Source of the DNA: Deltaproteobacteria bacterium
GTDB lineage: Bacteria; Desulfobacterota; Binatia; UBA9968
Length of the DNA: 64,000 nt
NCBI GenBank assembly: GCA_016874755.1
Contig: VGTH01000007.1
Span: 62,001 to 126,000, forward strand
Direction: 5' to 3'
Part shown: one piece after another, positions 34,969 to 42,565 of the stretch
Layout: the number at the start of each line of letters is the position of its first letter
How positions within the stretch are numbered: the stretch's first letter is position 1
Program-made: the position numbers and the translations under genes
The notes under the pieces: generated by a model
What the model was told of the DNA's origin: nothing
The model's input: only the letters and a program-made list of their open reading frames with translations
Database searches by the model: none

Positions 34969-36024
34969 CTACTGTAGCTGGATCGGCGGCGTGGCTACTT
35001 TGAGCGTACCGGCTAATTCCTTCAGCGCTTCCCAGGTCGGGCCTTCGATCTCGACACCACGCTGTTGGTTCTGCGCTTCGCGGCGCCGCCCCGATTCGCC
35101 GGGCAGCAGTATCTCGCTGAAACCGGGTGCGCACTTTGTCGATTTGATGAACCCGATCATCTCGTCGACTTTGTCGTAGAACGTCTCCAGCGGTTGAAAC
35201 TCTTCGACGGCGAAGGCTTGAAGAAACAAACCGTTGACGCCGTGGCCGCGGTTGTCCCAGTAGAGTTTGCCCATGCCGTTGCCGGAAAGCAGCCCTGCGA
35301 GTATTTCCGTCATCAGCGCGACACCCGAGCCCTTGTAGCCGCCGAAGGCGGTGAAGACGCCGCGCGGCGGGCCGCGAAAGGCGTCGAAGTCAGTGGTCGG
35401 GTTGCCGTGGCCGTCGAGCATGACCCCTGCGGGGATTTTCTCTTTGGCGCGCACGCGCTTTTGTATTTCACCCATGCTCATGGACGCGGTGGCGAAATCT
35501 AGAATAATCTGCTTGCCGCCGCGCGCCGGGATGCCAAAGGCCATCGGGTTGGTGCCGGTGATCGGTTTCATGGCGCCGTAAAGCGCGGTGACGGCCGAGC
35601 CGACGCAGGCTGCGCCGATGCCGATCATGCCCTGGGCGGTGGCCATCTCCATGTAGTCGGCTAACCTGCCGGTGTGGCCGGCGCGCCGCAGGGTGACGAT
35701 GCCGGCGCCGTGTTCTTTGGTTTTCTTGATCGCCAGCTCCATGGCGAAGCAGGCGGCCACCTGGCCGATGTAATGTTTGCCGTCGACGGCCGCGGCGATT
35801 TTGCCTTCCCGCTCGATGGCCGGCCGCTCTTTGATCTGGTAGGTGCCGTCTTTGATCCAGTCTAAATAGGGCCTGACGCGAATCACGCCGTGGCCGGCGT
35901 AGCCGCGCAGCTCGCCGCGCACCAGCAGGTCGGCGACGAGCTTGGCATCGTCGGCGGGCATGCCGCCCTTGGACAGCAGTTGATGACAAAACTCTAGGAG
36001 TTGTTGAGGGTCGACCTTTGGCAA
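34969..36024 (-). CDS. Ldh/malate-lactate dehydrogenase-type oxidoreductase
   Basis: 351-residue NAD(P)-dependent 2-hydroxyacid dehydrogenase of the YbiC/Ldh2 fold. Landmarks are ELRGYAGHGVIRVRPYLDWI, HTGRLADYMEMA, and PITGTNPMAFGIPA with IILDFATASMSMGEI, and the late GGYKGSGVALMTEIL. Substrates in this family include malate, lactate, ureidoglycolate, 2,3-diketogulonate and sulfolactate. The start is TTG 36024 with GGAG about seven bases upstream. The gene precedes no obvious partner; the next gene upstream on the same strand is the MBL protein 24 bases away, so cotranscription is likely. Confidence 0.88.
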   Translation of the reverse strand: MPKVDPQQLLEFCHQLLSKGGMPADDAKLVADLLVRGELRGYAGHGVIRVRPYLDWIKDGTYQIKERPAIEREGKIAAAVDGKHYIGQVAACFAMELAIKKTKEHGAGIVTLRRAGHTGRLADYMEMATAQGMIGIGAACVGSAVTALYGAMKPITGTNPMAFGIPARGGKQIILDFATASMSMGEIQKRVRAKEKIPAGVMLDGHGNPTTDFDAFRGPPRGVFTAFGGYKGSGVALMTEILAGLLSGNGMGKLYWDNRGHGVNGLFLQAFAVEEFQPLETFYDKVDEMIGFIKSTKCAPGFSEILLPGESGRRREAQNQQRGVEIEGPTWEALKELAGTLKVATPPIQLQ

Positions 36025-36048
36025 CGGGTGGCTCCGGATTGTGTGGAG

Positions 36049-36759
36049 TTAGATGCCTTCGCCCATGCCGCGCTGGCGGAAAAACGGTGTGCGGTTCCAT
36101 TCAAAAGCTTCTTGAATTTTGCGTGGCAGGGGCGGTTTGCGCGAGGTCATGAACCGGATGAACTCGTCTTTCGAAGTGATTGTCATACGCGGATTTTTTT
36201 GTTTCTCGTCGCCCAGCGTCGAAACCGCCTCGCGATAGTCGTGGCCGGGGTAGAGGCGCAGGTCGCCGCCCAGCGCTTCGAGGCGGCGCAGGCTATGCCA
36301 CTGACTCTCGGCGCTGCCGCCGGGCAGGTCGGTGCGGCCGCAGCCACCGATCAAAAGCGTGTCGCCGGTGAAAATCCGGTCGTTGAAGAGCAAACACATC
36401 GAGTCGAGGGTATGGCCCGGTGTGGCGACGACTTTGAGCGCCTGGCGGCCGAATTTTATCTCGTCGCCGTCATCGACGCGAATATCGATGTAGGGCGCGT
36501 CGGCAGCCCGGTGCATGACCACTTGGATGCCATAGCGCTCGCGCATGACTTTGCATGCCGAGTTGTGATCGGCGTGGGTGTGGGTGTCGATGGCGTAAAG
36601 TAGTTTGGCCTTGAGAAATTCCGCCAGCCCGACGTAATCGTCCGCCTTGTCAATTTCTGGGTCGATGACGATGCAGACTTTTTCCGCGGCGCAGCCAAGA
36701 ATATAGGACAGGCAGCCCGCGGAGCGGATCTGCTCGAAAAAGATTTCAGCGCCGCTCAT
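36049..36759 (-). CDS. MBL-fold protein, persulfide dioxygenase (ETHE1)-like
   Basis: 236-residue metallo-beta-lactamase-fold protein. The metal motif THTHADHNSA, then ATPGHTLDSMCLL, FTGDTLLIGGCGRTDLPGG, and the late LYPGHDYREAVST follow the ETHE1/Blh pattern, in which persulfidated glutathione is oxidised to sulfite. The GCGRTD block is especially diagnostic for this branch. It lies between an Ldh-type gene and a thiol-dioxygenase-like cupin gene, all on the minus strand, hinting at sulfur amino-acid or thiol metabolism. Confidence 0.85.
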   Translation of the reverse strand: MSGAEIFFEQIRSAGCLSYILGCAAEKVCIVIDPEIDKADDYVGLAEFLKAKLLYAIDTHTHADHNSACKVMRERYGIQVVMHRAADAPYIDIRVDDGDEIKFGRQALKVVATPGHTLDSMCLLFNDRIFTGDTLLIGGCGRTDLPGGSAESQWHSLRRLEALGGDLRLYPGHDYREAVSTLGDEKQKNPRMTITSKDEFIRFMTSRKPPLPRKIQEAFEWNRTPFFRQRGMGEGI

Positions 36760-36767
36760 GGAGACTC

Positions 36768-37334
36768 TTACTTCGATGCCGGCACGGGAATCAGCTTTTG
36801 CTTCTCGATGTTGTAGCGGCTGCGATCGATCTTATCCAAATCATAACTCAAGAAACGAAATACCACGCCAGGTCCTTGGACCGCGTTGGTCGAATGGATC
36901 TCACCTTTCAAGTAGGGGATCACGGTGCCGGCTGAAAGCTTGTCGAGGCGGTGCTGTGCCAGCACCGCTTTGCCCGGCTCAGCGCCGTCATCGGTGCGTT
37001 TGAAAGTCTTGATCTCGGTGAGCCCGGTGTAGGCGCCGTAGACCACCCAGCAGGGGCCGTGATCGTGCGGCGTGTTGCCGTGGCCCTGCTTGTGCACATG
37101 GCCCATCTGGATAAAGCCATGATCCGGATCGCGGTAGAGCTCGCGCGACGGTTTGCCGTCGCCGATCAGCTCGGCCATCCAGGGGTCGTTGGGGCTGGTC
37201 GAGGCGAAGAGTTTTTCCATTGCCGCTTTGACTTTGAAGGGCAGCTGCGGATCTTTGCCGTCGCCCCAAATCGCGCGAACTTCAGCGATATATTGCTCCA
37301 GTGTGTTAGCGGCTTTGCGTTCTTGTACGGCCAT
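36768..37334 (-). CDS. Cysteine-dioxygenase-like cupin protein (copy A)
   Basis: 188-residue cupin of the thiol-dioxygenase type. The metal region reads IQMGHVHKQGHGNTPHDHGPCWVVYG, in which HDH matches the HxH of the CDO fold, followed by GEIHSTNAVQGPG for the third His. It is a paralogue of the tandem pair at 49132-50324, sharing the DPDHGF...HDHxxxWxxYG framework, but with low overall identity. It is 8 bases downstream of the MBL start region in transcription order (cupin first, then MBL), so the two genes form an operon. Thiol substrate is inference. Confidence 0.72.
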   Translation of the reverse strand: MAVQERKAANTLEQYIAEVRAIWGDGKDPQLPFKVKAAMEKLFASTSPNDPWMAELIGDGKPSRELYRDPDHGFIQMGHVHKQGHGNTPHDHGPCWVVYGAYTGLTEIKTFKRTDDGAEPGKAVLAQHRLDKLSAGTVIPYLKGEIHSTNAVQGPGVVFRFLSYDLDKIDRSRYNIEKQKLIPVPASK

Positions 37335-37468
37335 AAGGAATCTCCTTTCGATAGCGTATGTCTATCACGCCCCGAGCTTATTCGTCTAGTTGCTGCGCTG
37401 GAAGCTTTTCGGTTCTGGAATTTGAAATCTGCAATTTGTAATGCCGAGCGTTAGCGAGGCGGTCCTGA

Positions 37469-37524
37469 TTGACAGCACCGCCGGCGCTCTGTTACCTGTG
37501 AGAAAAAATTTTTTCACGATCGTG
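37469..37524 (+). promoter_or_regulatory. Putative promoter and operator for flavin reductase gene
   Basis: TTGACA at 37469-37474 with TTACCT 17 bases downstream is a possible sigma-70 promoter. Between it and the start lies GTGAGAAAAAATTTTTTCAC (37498-37517, near-palindromic with one bulge) overlapping the perfect 10-base palindrome CACGATCGTG (37515-37524). These dyads could be a repressor site. Upstream near 37420 is a short word-type fragment (GGAATTTGAAATCTGC). Confidence 0.4.
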
Positions 37525-37532
37525 AGTGAATC

Positions 37533-38009
37533 ATGACCATCGAAGCACAGGAACTACGCCGGGTGATGGGGCACTTTGCCACCGGCGTGACAGTGATCAC
37601 AACCAAAGACCAGGGCGGCGCGCCGCAGGGATTGACGGCGAATGCTTTCATGTCGCTTTCGCTCAATCCGCCGCTCGTGATCATCAGCGTCGACAAGGGC
37701 GCCACATGTTATAACTGCTTTGAAAAGGGCAACGGCTACACCGTCAATTTCTTAAGCGAAGATCAAGAGGATATCTCCAAGCGCTTTGCCACCAAGGGTA
37801 TCGACAAGTTCGCCGGCCTCAATTGGCACGAAGGGCAAAACGGTGCGGCGATCATCGATGGCGTGCTCGGCCATGTCGAGTGCCGCATCACCCAGAGCTA
37901 CGACGGCGGCGATCACACCATCGTCGTCGGCGAGATCCTCAACGTCGCCGCCACCGGCGAACGGCCGCTGCTGTTTTTTCGCGGGAAGTATCAGAAACTG
38001 CCAAACTAA
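37533..38009 (+). CDS. Flavin reductase family protein
   Basis: 158-residue FMN-binding split-barrel protein. Landmarks are LRRVMGHFATGVTVITTKD, PQGLTANAFMSLSLNPPLV, and NYTVNF-type and DHTIVVGEI blocks of the reductase components of two-component flavin monooxygenases. The length is normal for the family. No monooxygenase partner lies nearby. It has its own upstream dyads and is divergent from the cupin/MBL operon. Confidence 0.9.
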   Translation: MTIEAQELRRVMGHFATGVTVITTKDQGGAPQGLTANAFMSLSLNPPLVIISVDKGATCYNCFEKGNGYTVNFLSEDQEDISKRFATKGIDKFAGLNWHEGQNGAAIIDGVLGHVECRITQSYDGGDHTIVVGEILNVAATGERPLLFFRGKYQKLPN

Positions 38010-38015
38010 AAAGCG

Positions 38016-38092
38016 GAAACGCGGAAAGCGGAAACGTGGAAAAAATCAGCCCGAGGTTTCTTGGGATTTGAAATTTCCGCTTTCCGCGTTTC
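38016..38092. repeat. Word-type palindrome, GCGGAAA family
   Basis: Perfect 19-base inverted repeat, GAAACGCGGAAAGCGGAAA at 38016-38034 and its exact complement at 38074-38092. The arm is the word (A)GCGGAAA/C repeated. It fills the gap between convergent genes (flavin reductase and Asp-box protein). The same vocabulary (TTTCCGC) recurs near 63650. Confidence 0.85.
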
Positions 38093-38102
38093 TGTTTTGG
38101 CC

Positions 38103-39074
38103 CTAGGCGCCCAGCGCCAGCGCGTTAATACAAGGCAAACCGCTAATCAAAGTCTTGGTCTTGCCCTTCGAGTCGACCTTGATCACTTCGCCGTCGGCGG
38201 TGCCGACAAGCACGCTGTCGCCGTCGAAGCCCTCGCACATTTCCATCACGCCGCCGGTCATCTGATCGGTCAAGAATTCCCATTTGGCGCCGTCCTGCGA
38301 TTTGAAGATCGCGGTTTTGGCGCGCCCTTCACGCAGCCAGGTGCGCGGCCGATCTTGGGTGATGCCGAGAAAGATATTGCCGTTGTCGTCCTCCGCCAAC
38401 GCGTTGCCGTAGGTGCGGCCGCCCGGCGGCGTCACAGTTGCCCATTTATTGCCGCGGTCGGTGCTGCGCGCCACGCCTTCGCCGCAGGCAGCCACCAACA
38501 GGCCGGGGCGTTTTTGCGCCGACAGGATGCTGTGCAAGTCGGGGTCGGTGAGGCCGTCGTTACGTTTGGTCCAGTTCTGGCCGTCGTCTTCGCTGACCAG
38601 AATGCCACCGACTTCGATGCCGCAGTAGATGCGGTTACCGGATTTTTCAGTTGTCAAAACCCGAGTGCGCGGCGCCAAGTCGGGGTTGGGTGGAAAGGTG
38701 CCGCCCAGGGCGCCCTGGCGAATGCCTTTGATCTCTTCCCAGCCTTTGCCCTCAGGTTTTACGTACAAGCAGGCCGGCCGGGTGCCGACCATGACTTTGC
38801 CGGGCAGCGCCAGCATCGCAGACATTTCCAAGATCGGCACGTTGGGCTCGGCGCGCTTCCACTCCTTGCCGGCATCAATGGTCACAAACATGCCGGAGTG
38901 CTCGGTGCCGGCGTAGACTTTCTTGCGATCGCCGGGGTCCACCTGGATGCAGCTCATCTGCCAAAACGTCAGGGCGCGATCGGTCTGCTGCCAATCTTCG
39001 CCGTTTCGTTCAAATCGATACCAGCCGGAATGGGTCGCCAAGTGAATCGCTTTGTTTGTGCCGTTGGTCGCCAT
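38103..39074 (-). CDS. Asp-box/BNR-repeat beta-propeller-like protein
   Basis: 323 residues with at least three Asp-box-like motifs (SEDDGQNW, STDRGNKW, SQDGAKW) and matching strands, the hallmark of sialidase/Vps10/Ycf48-type propellers. ATG 39074 has GGGAGGTG upstream. It has no signal peptide, so unlike most relatives it appears cytoplasmic. The N-terminus KAIHLATHSGWYRFERNG is a typical first blade. Ligand unknown. The sequence resembles proteins annotated as glycosyl hydrolase or exo-alpha-sialidase, but hydrolase residues were not identified. Confidence 0.8.
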   Translation of the reverse strand: MATNGTNKAIHLATHSGWYRFERNGEDWQQTDRALTFWQMSCIQVDPGDRKKVYAGTEHSGMFVTIDAGKEWKRAEPNVPILEMSAMLALPGKVMVGTRPACLYVKPEGKGWEEIKGIRQGALGGTFPPNPDLAPRTRVLTTEKSGNRIYCGIEVGGILVSEDDGQNWTKRNDGLTDPDLHSILSAQKRPGLLVAACGEGVARSTDRGNKWATVTPPGGRTYGNALAEDDNGNIFLGITQDRPRTWLREGRAKTAIFKSQDGAKWEFLTDQMTGGVMEMCEGFDGDSVLVGTADGEVIKVDSKGKTKTLISGLPCINALALGA

Positions 39075-39108
39075 AAAACACCTCCCAGGTTTGAGTTTAG
39101 CGTTTGGG

Positions 39109-39162
39109 GTCTAGTGTCTAGCGTTTCCTTGAACTTCCGCGGTTAAACGCTAGGCGCTAGAC
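39109..39162. repeat. Word-type palindrome, TCTAGCGTTT family
   Basis: GTCTAGTGTCTAGCGTTT at 39109-39126 pairs with AAACGCTAGGCGCTAGAC at 39145-39162, 16 of 18 positions. Extra copies of the word lie outside both arms (TTAGCGTTTGGG before and GTCTAAC after). Confidence 0.8.
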
Positions 39163-39344
39163 GTCTAACTAGTTTCCCTGAGAATACGTCGGAGGTGAAT
39201 TCGGCGTCAAGAGGGGCCGCGCTGTGCGCAGCGGTTGCGGGTTTCGAGTTCCGGGTTGTTCGGGGTCGATCGAGCCAACAACCGCGAATGAGGGGACCCA
39301 TACCGCTTTACATCGAGCGCCCAAGTCCGGTGAACCCGAAACCA

Positions 39345-39373
39345 CGCAGATCGGGTTGACAACCCGATCTGCG
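39345..39373. promoter_or_regulatory. Hairpin and possible promoter upstream of merR-like gene
   Basis: CGCAGATCGGGTT (39345-39357), loop GAC, AACCCGATCTGCG (39361-39373), a perfect 13-base palindrome whose centre reads TTGACA, a possible -35. TACCCT at 39379 is 17 bases on but a poor -10. A second imperfect palindrome (GGAAAACAT/ATGTTTCC) lies at 39387-39405. Either a regulator-binding site or a terminator. The whole 360-base gap 39075-39434 has no gene. Confidence 0.45.
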
Positions 39374-39434
39374 CCCTCTACCCTGAGGAAAACATTGATG
39401 TTTCCATTTGTCATTGCCGAAACCGGGCGGTGGT

Positions 39435-39914
39435 ATGGACGCCTATGACAGCAAAACTGCAAGCCGCATTGTCGGTGTGAGTTTGCGGCAAATTCAATAC
39501 TGGGATGAGCGCGGCTTTGTCCGGCCGTCGGTGCGGCTTGCCGGCGGGCGCGGCACCAAGCGGCTTTATTCCTTTCACGATTTGATCTGTCTCAAGGTCG
39601 TAAAGGACCTGGCCGGTTATGGCTTTAGCCTGCAGCGGATCCGGCGCTGCCTGCAGCCGTTGCGCAAAGCCGATGGCCGCGCGATCGAGGTGACCCATGG
39701 CTCGCGCTATCTCACCAACGGCGAAGATTTGTTCATGATCACCAGCGACCGCGAAAAGATTTTGGGCGCCATGGAGCGCCAGTTCGTGTTGTCATTGGGC
39801 ATCGGCCATTTGGTGCAGGAGTTGTCGGGCGCGGTGGCGCGCGCGGCGCTGCCGGCACGGCGCCGGCGCGCGCTCTTGAACGGTGCGGGGGAAAAATTCA
39901 GCGGACGCGCCTAG
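39435..39914 (+). CDS. MerR-family transcriptional regulator
   Basis: 159-residue regulator with an N-terminal MerR helix-turn-helix: YDSKTASRIVGVSLRQIQYWD, then RGFVRPSVRLAGGRGTKRLYS and VKDLAGYGFSLQRIRRCL. The C-terminal half lacks the metal-binding Cys residues of MerR/CueR/ZntR. ATG 39435 is preferred; the frame extends to TTG 39408. It is the first gene before mutS, 42 bases apart, but the intergenic word-type sequence makes cotranscription uncertain. The target and signal are unknown. Confidence 0.85.
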   Translation: MDAYDSKTASRIVGVSLRQIQYWDERGFVRPSVRLAGGRGTKRLYSFHDLICLKVVKDLAGYGFSLQRIRRCLQPLRKADGRAIEVTHGSRYLTNGEDLFMITSDREKILGAMERQFVLSLGIGHLVQELSGAVARAALPARRRRALLNGAGEKFSGRA

Positions 39915-39956
39915 CGGCGGATTCCAGATTACCAATTCCAGATTCCAGATATTTCG

Positions 39957-42527
39957 ATGGAACCGACGAAAGTCACGCCGATGATGCAGCAGTACCTGCA
40001 GATCAAGGAGCGCCATCGCGACGCGATTTTGTTTTTTCGTCTGGGCGATTTCTACGAAATGTTTTTCGAAGACGCGCAGACCGCCTCGAAGATTCTCGAC
40101 ATCGCATTGACGGCGCGCAACAAGACCGACGACGGTTCGGTGCCGCTGTGCGGCGTGCCGTACCATTCGGCGGAACCTTATATACAAAAACTGCTCGACG
40201 CCGGCCACAAGGTTGCCGTCTGCGAGCAGGTCGAAGACCCGGCGCTAGCCAAGGGCGTGGTCAAGCGCGAAGTCGTGCGGGTGATTACGCCGGGTACGGT
40301 GACCGCGGTCGAAGCGCTCGATGCCCGCGGCAACAATTTTCTTTGCGCGGTGGTTAAAGCCGAGCAGCGTTTTGGTCTCGCCCTGAGCGATATCACCACC
40401 GGGGAATTTCGCTGCACGGAAACCGCCGACTGGGAGCTCTTGTTGACCGAGCTGAGCCGCATCAAGCCGAGCGAGCTCTTGCTGCCGGAGCCCGAGCGGG
40501 CCCTTTCGGAGAAGCTCCGGCGCGAATTTCCGGCGGTTCATTTGACTCCCGTTGGCGCGGAAACTTTTTCTCAAGCGGCACGCGATCGCATGACGTCACG
40601 CGGCGATCATGCGGTCGGCGTCGGCGCGGCCTCGGCGATTCTCGCCTATCTCGAACGCAATGCCGGCGAGTCGCTCAAGCTGCTGCGCGAGCTGGAAGTT
40701 TATGCGGTTGCCAACAATTTGATTTTGGACGAGAGCACGCGGGTCAATTTGGAGCTAATCACGAGCTACGGCGGCGATCGCAAGGGTTCGCTGCTTGCTG
40801 TCATTGACCGCACGCTGACGCCCATGGGGGCGCGCCGGCTGCGCCAATGGCTCCTCTACCCACTGCTCGACGAGCGCGCGATCGCGGCGCGCCACGAGGC
40901 GGTGCAGGAGCTGGTCGATCATTTTAGATTGCGCGAAGATCTGCAACAAAGTCTCGCGGCGATGCAGGATCTCGAACGCTTGGCCGGGCGGACCCTGGCC
41001 GCCTCAGCGTCGCCGAAAGACTTGGTGGCGATCAAACAAACATTGGCGGCCATCGAGGGTCTGCGGCAGTGCGTCGATGTGGCGAGCGCGCCGCTCTTGA
41101 TCGAGCTGCGCGGTCATTTGCAGCCGTTGCCACAAGTGAGCGATCTGGTCAGCCGCGCCATCATCGACGACCCGCCGTTTGTGATCAAAGAAGGCGGCTT
41201 CATTCGCGCCGGTTTCGACCCTGAGTTGGATGAGATTCGCGGCGCCCGCAGCCACGCTAAAGAGTGGATGGCAGCGTTCGAGGCCGACGAGCGGCGCCGC
41301 ACCGCCATCCAATCCCTCAAGGTGCGCTACAACCGGGTGTTTGGCTACTACATCGAAATCACCAACGCCAATCTCAAGTCGGTGCCGGAAAATTACATTC
41401 GCAAGCAGACCATGGCCACCGGTGAGCGCTACTACACGGCGGAGCTAAAAGAATACGAAGCCAAAGTCTTAAATTCCGAAGAGCTAATCGGCCGCATCGA
41501 AGCCGAGCTGCTCGCCAAAGTACGCGAGCAAGTGGCGGCGCACTATCCGGCGCTAAAGCAGATGAGCGCGGCGCTGGCGACGTTGGATAGCCTGTTGTCG
41601 TTGGCGCGCGTGGCGGAGTCGGAGCGCTTCTGCCGGCCGCGCGTCGATAACGGCCAAAGCCTGTGGTTGCGTGAAGCGCGCCATTCGGTGGTGGAAGCGA
41701 GCGTCGGGCGCGGCGCCTTTGTGCCCAACGATTGCACTCTGGACAGTGAAACCCAGCAGATCGTCATGCTCACCGGCCCGAATATGGCCGGTAAGTCGAC
41801 CTACATGCGCCAAGTCGCGTTGATCGTCATTCTCGCCCAAATGGGCGGCTTCGTGCCGGCGAGCGAAGCCCGCGTGGGCATCGTCGACCGGATTTTCACC
41901 CGCATTGGCGCGGCGGATTCGCTGGCGCGCGGCGAGTCGACCTTTATGGTCGAGATGAAAGAGACGGCCAATATTTTGCATCATGCCACTGAGCGTAGCC
42001 TGATCGTGCTCGACGAGGTGGGCCGCGGCACGAGTACTTTTGACGGCATCTCGATTGCCTGGGCGGTGGCCGAGTCGCTGCACGACGCGCCGGCGCGGCC
42101 GCGCACGCTGTTTGCAACCCATTATCACGAGTTGACGGAGCTGGCGCGCACCTGCCCGCGTGTCAAAAATTTTAACTTTGCCGTCAAAGAATGGCAGGGC
42201 GATATCATTTTCCTGCGCAGCCTTGTGGAGGGCGCCGCAAGCCATAGCTACGGCATTCACGTGGCGCGCCTGGCGGGGCTGCCGGCGCCGGTGATCGCCC
42301 GGGCCAAGGATATTTTGGCCCAGCTCGAAGGCGCTGCCGCCGGCCGCGAAGTTTTGACGCCCGCGGCAACCCCGGCGGAGCAAAACGAGCCGGTGCAGAT
42401 GGCGCTTTTTTCTTCGGGCGATAGCAAGCTGCGCGAAGCGCTGCGCCGCGTCGATGTGTCGGCGTTGACGCCCATCGAAGCGATGAACTTATTGTACAAG
42501 TTTTCCGAAGAGGCGAAGGGAAAGTAG
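39957..42527 (+). CDS. mutS: DNA mismatch repair protein MutS
   Basis: 856 residues, normal MutS length. The mismatch-binding N-terminus has FFRLGDFYEMFFEDA, with the Phe-x-Glu mismatch contact as FYEM. The ATPase domain has Walker A GPNMAGKSTYMRQVALI, Walker B LIVLDEVGRGTSTFDG, and the ST-rich TFMVEMKETANIL segment. The start ATG 39957 lies in a word-like stretch (ATTCCAGATTCCAGATATTTCG) with no Shine-Dalgarno. First gene of a likely operon with amiC-like, glnD and xerD; mutL is not nearby. Confidence 0.97.
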   Translation: MEPTKVTPMMQQYLQIKERHRDAILFFRLGDFYEMFFEDAQTASKILDIALTARNKTDDGSVPLCGVPYHSAEPYIQKLLDAGHKVAVCEQVEDPALAKGVVKREVVRVITPGTVTAVEALDARGNNFLCAVVKAEQRFGLALSDITTGEFRCTETADWELLLTELSRIKPSELLLPEPERALSEKLRREFPAVHLTPVGAETFSQAARDRMTSRGDHAVGVGAASAILAYLERNAGESLKLLRELEVYAVANNLILDESTRVNLELITSYGGDRKGSLLAVIDRTLTPMGARRLRQWLLYPLLDERAIAARHEAVQELVDHFRLREDLQQSLAAMQDLERLAGRTLAASASPKDLVAIKQTLAAIEGLRQCVDVASAPLLIELRGHLQPLPQVSDLVSRAIIDDPPFVIKEGGFIRAGFDPELDEIRGARSHAKEWMAAFEADERRRTAIQSLKVRYNRVFGYYIEITNANLKSVPENYIRKQTMATGERYYTAELKEYEAKVLNSEELIGRIEAELLAKVREQVAAHYPALKQMSAALATLDSLLSLARVAESERFCRPRVDNGQSLWLREARHSVVEASVGRGAFVPNDCTLDSETQQIVMLTGPNMAGKSTYMRQVALIVILAQMGGFVPASEARVGIVDRIFTRIGAADSLARGESTFMVEMKETANILHHATERSLIVLDEVGRGTSTFDGISIAWAVAESLHDAPARPRTLFATHYHELTELARTCPRVKNFNFAVKEWQGDIIFLRSLVEGAASHSYGIHVARLAGLPAPVIARAKDILAQLEGAAAGREVLTPAATPAEQNEPVQMALFSSGDSKLREALRRVDVSALTPIEAMNLLYKFSEEAKGK

Positions 42528-42565
42528 TTGCGCACGACGATGCTGCTTTTTGTGATGAGGTATTT

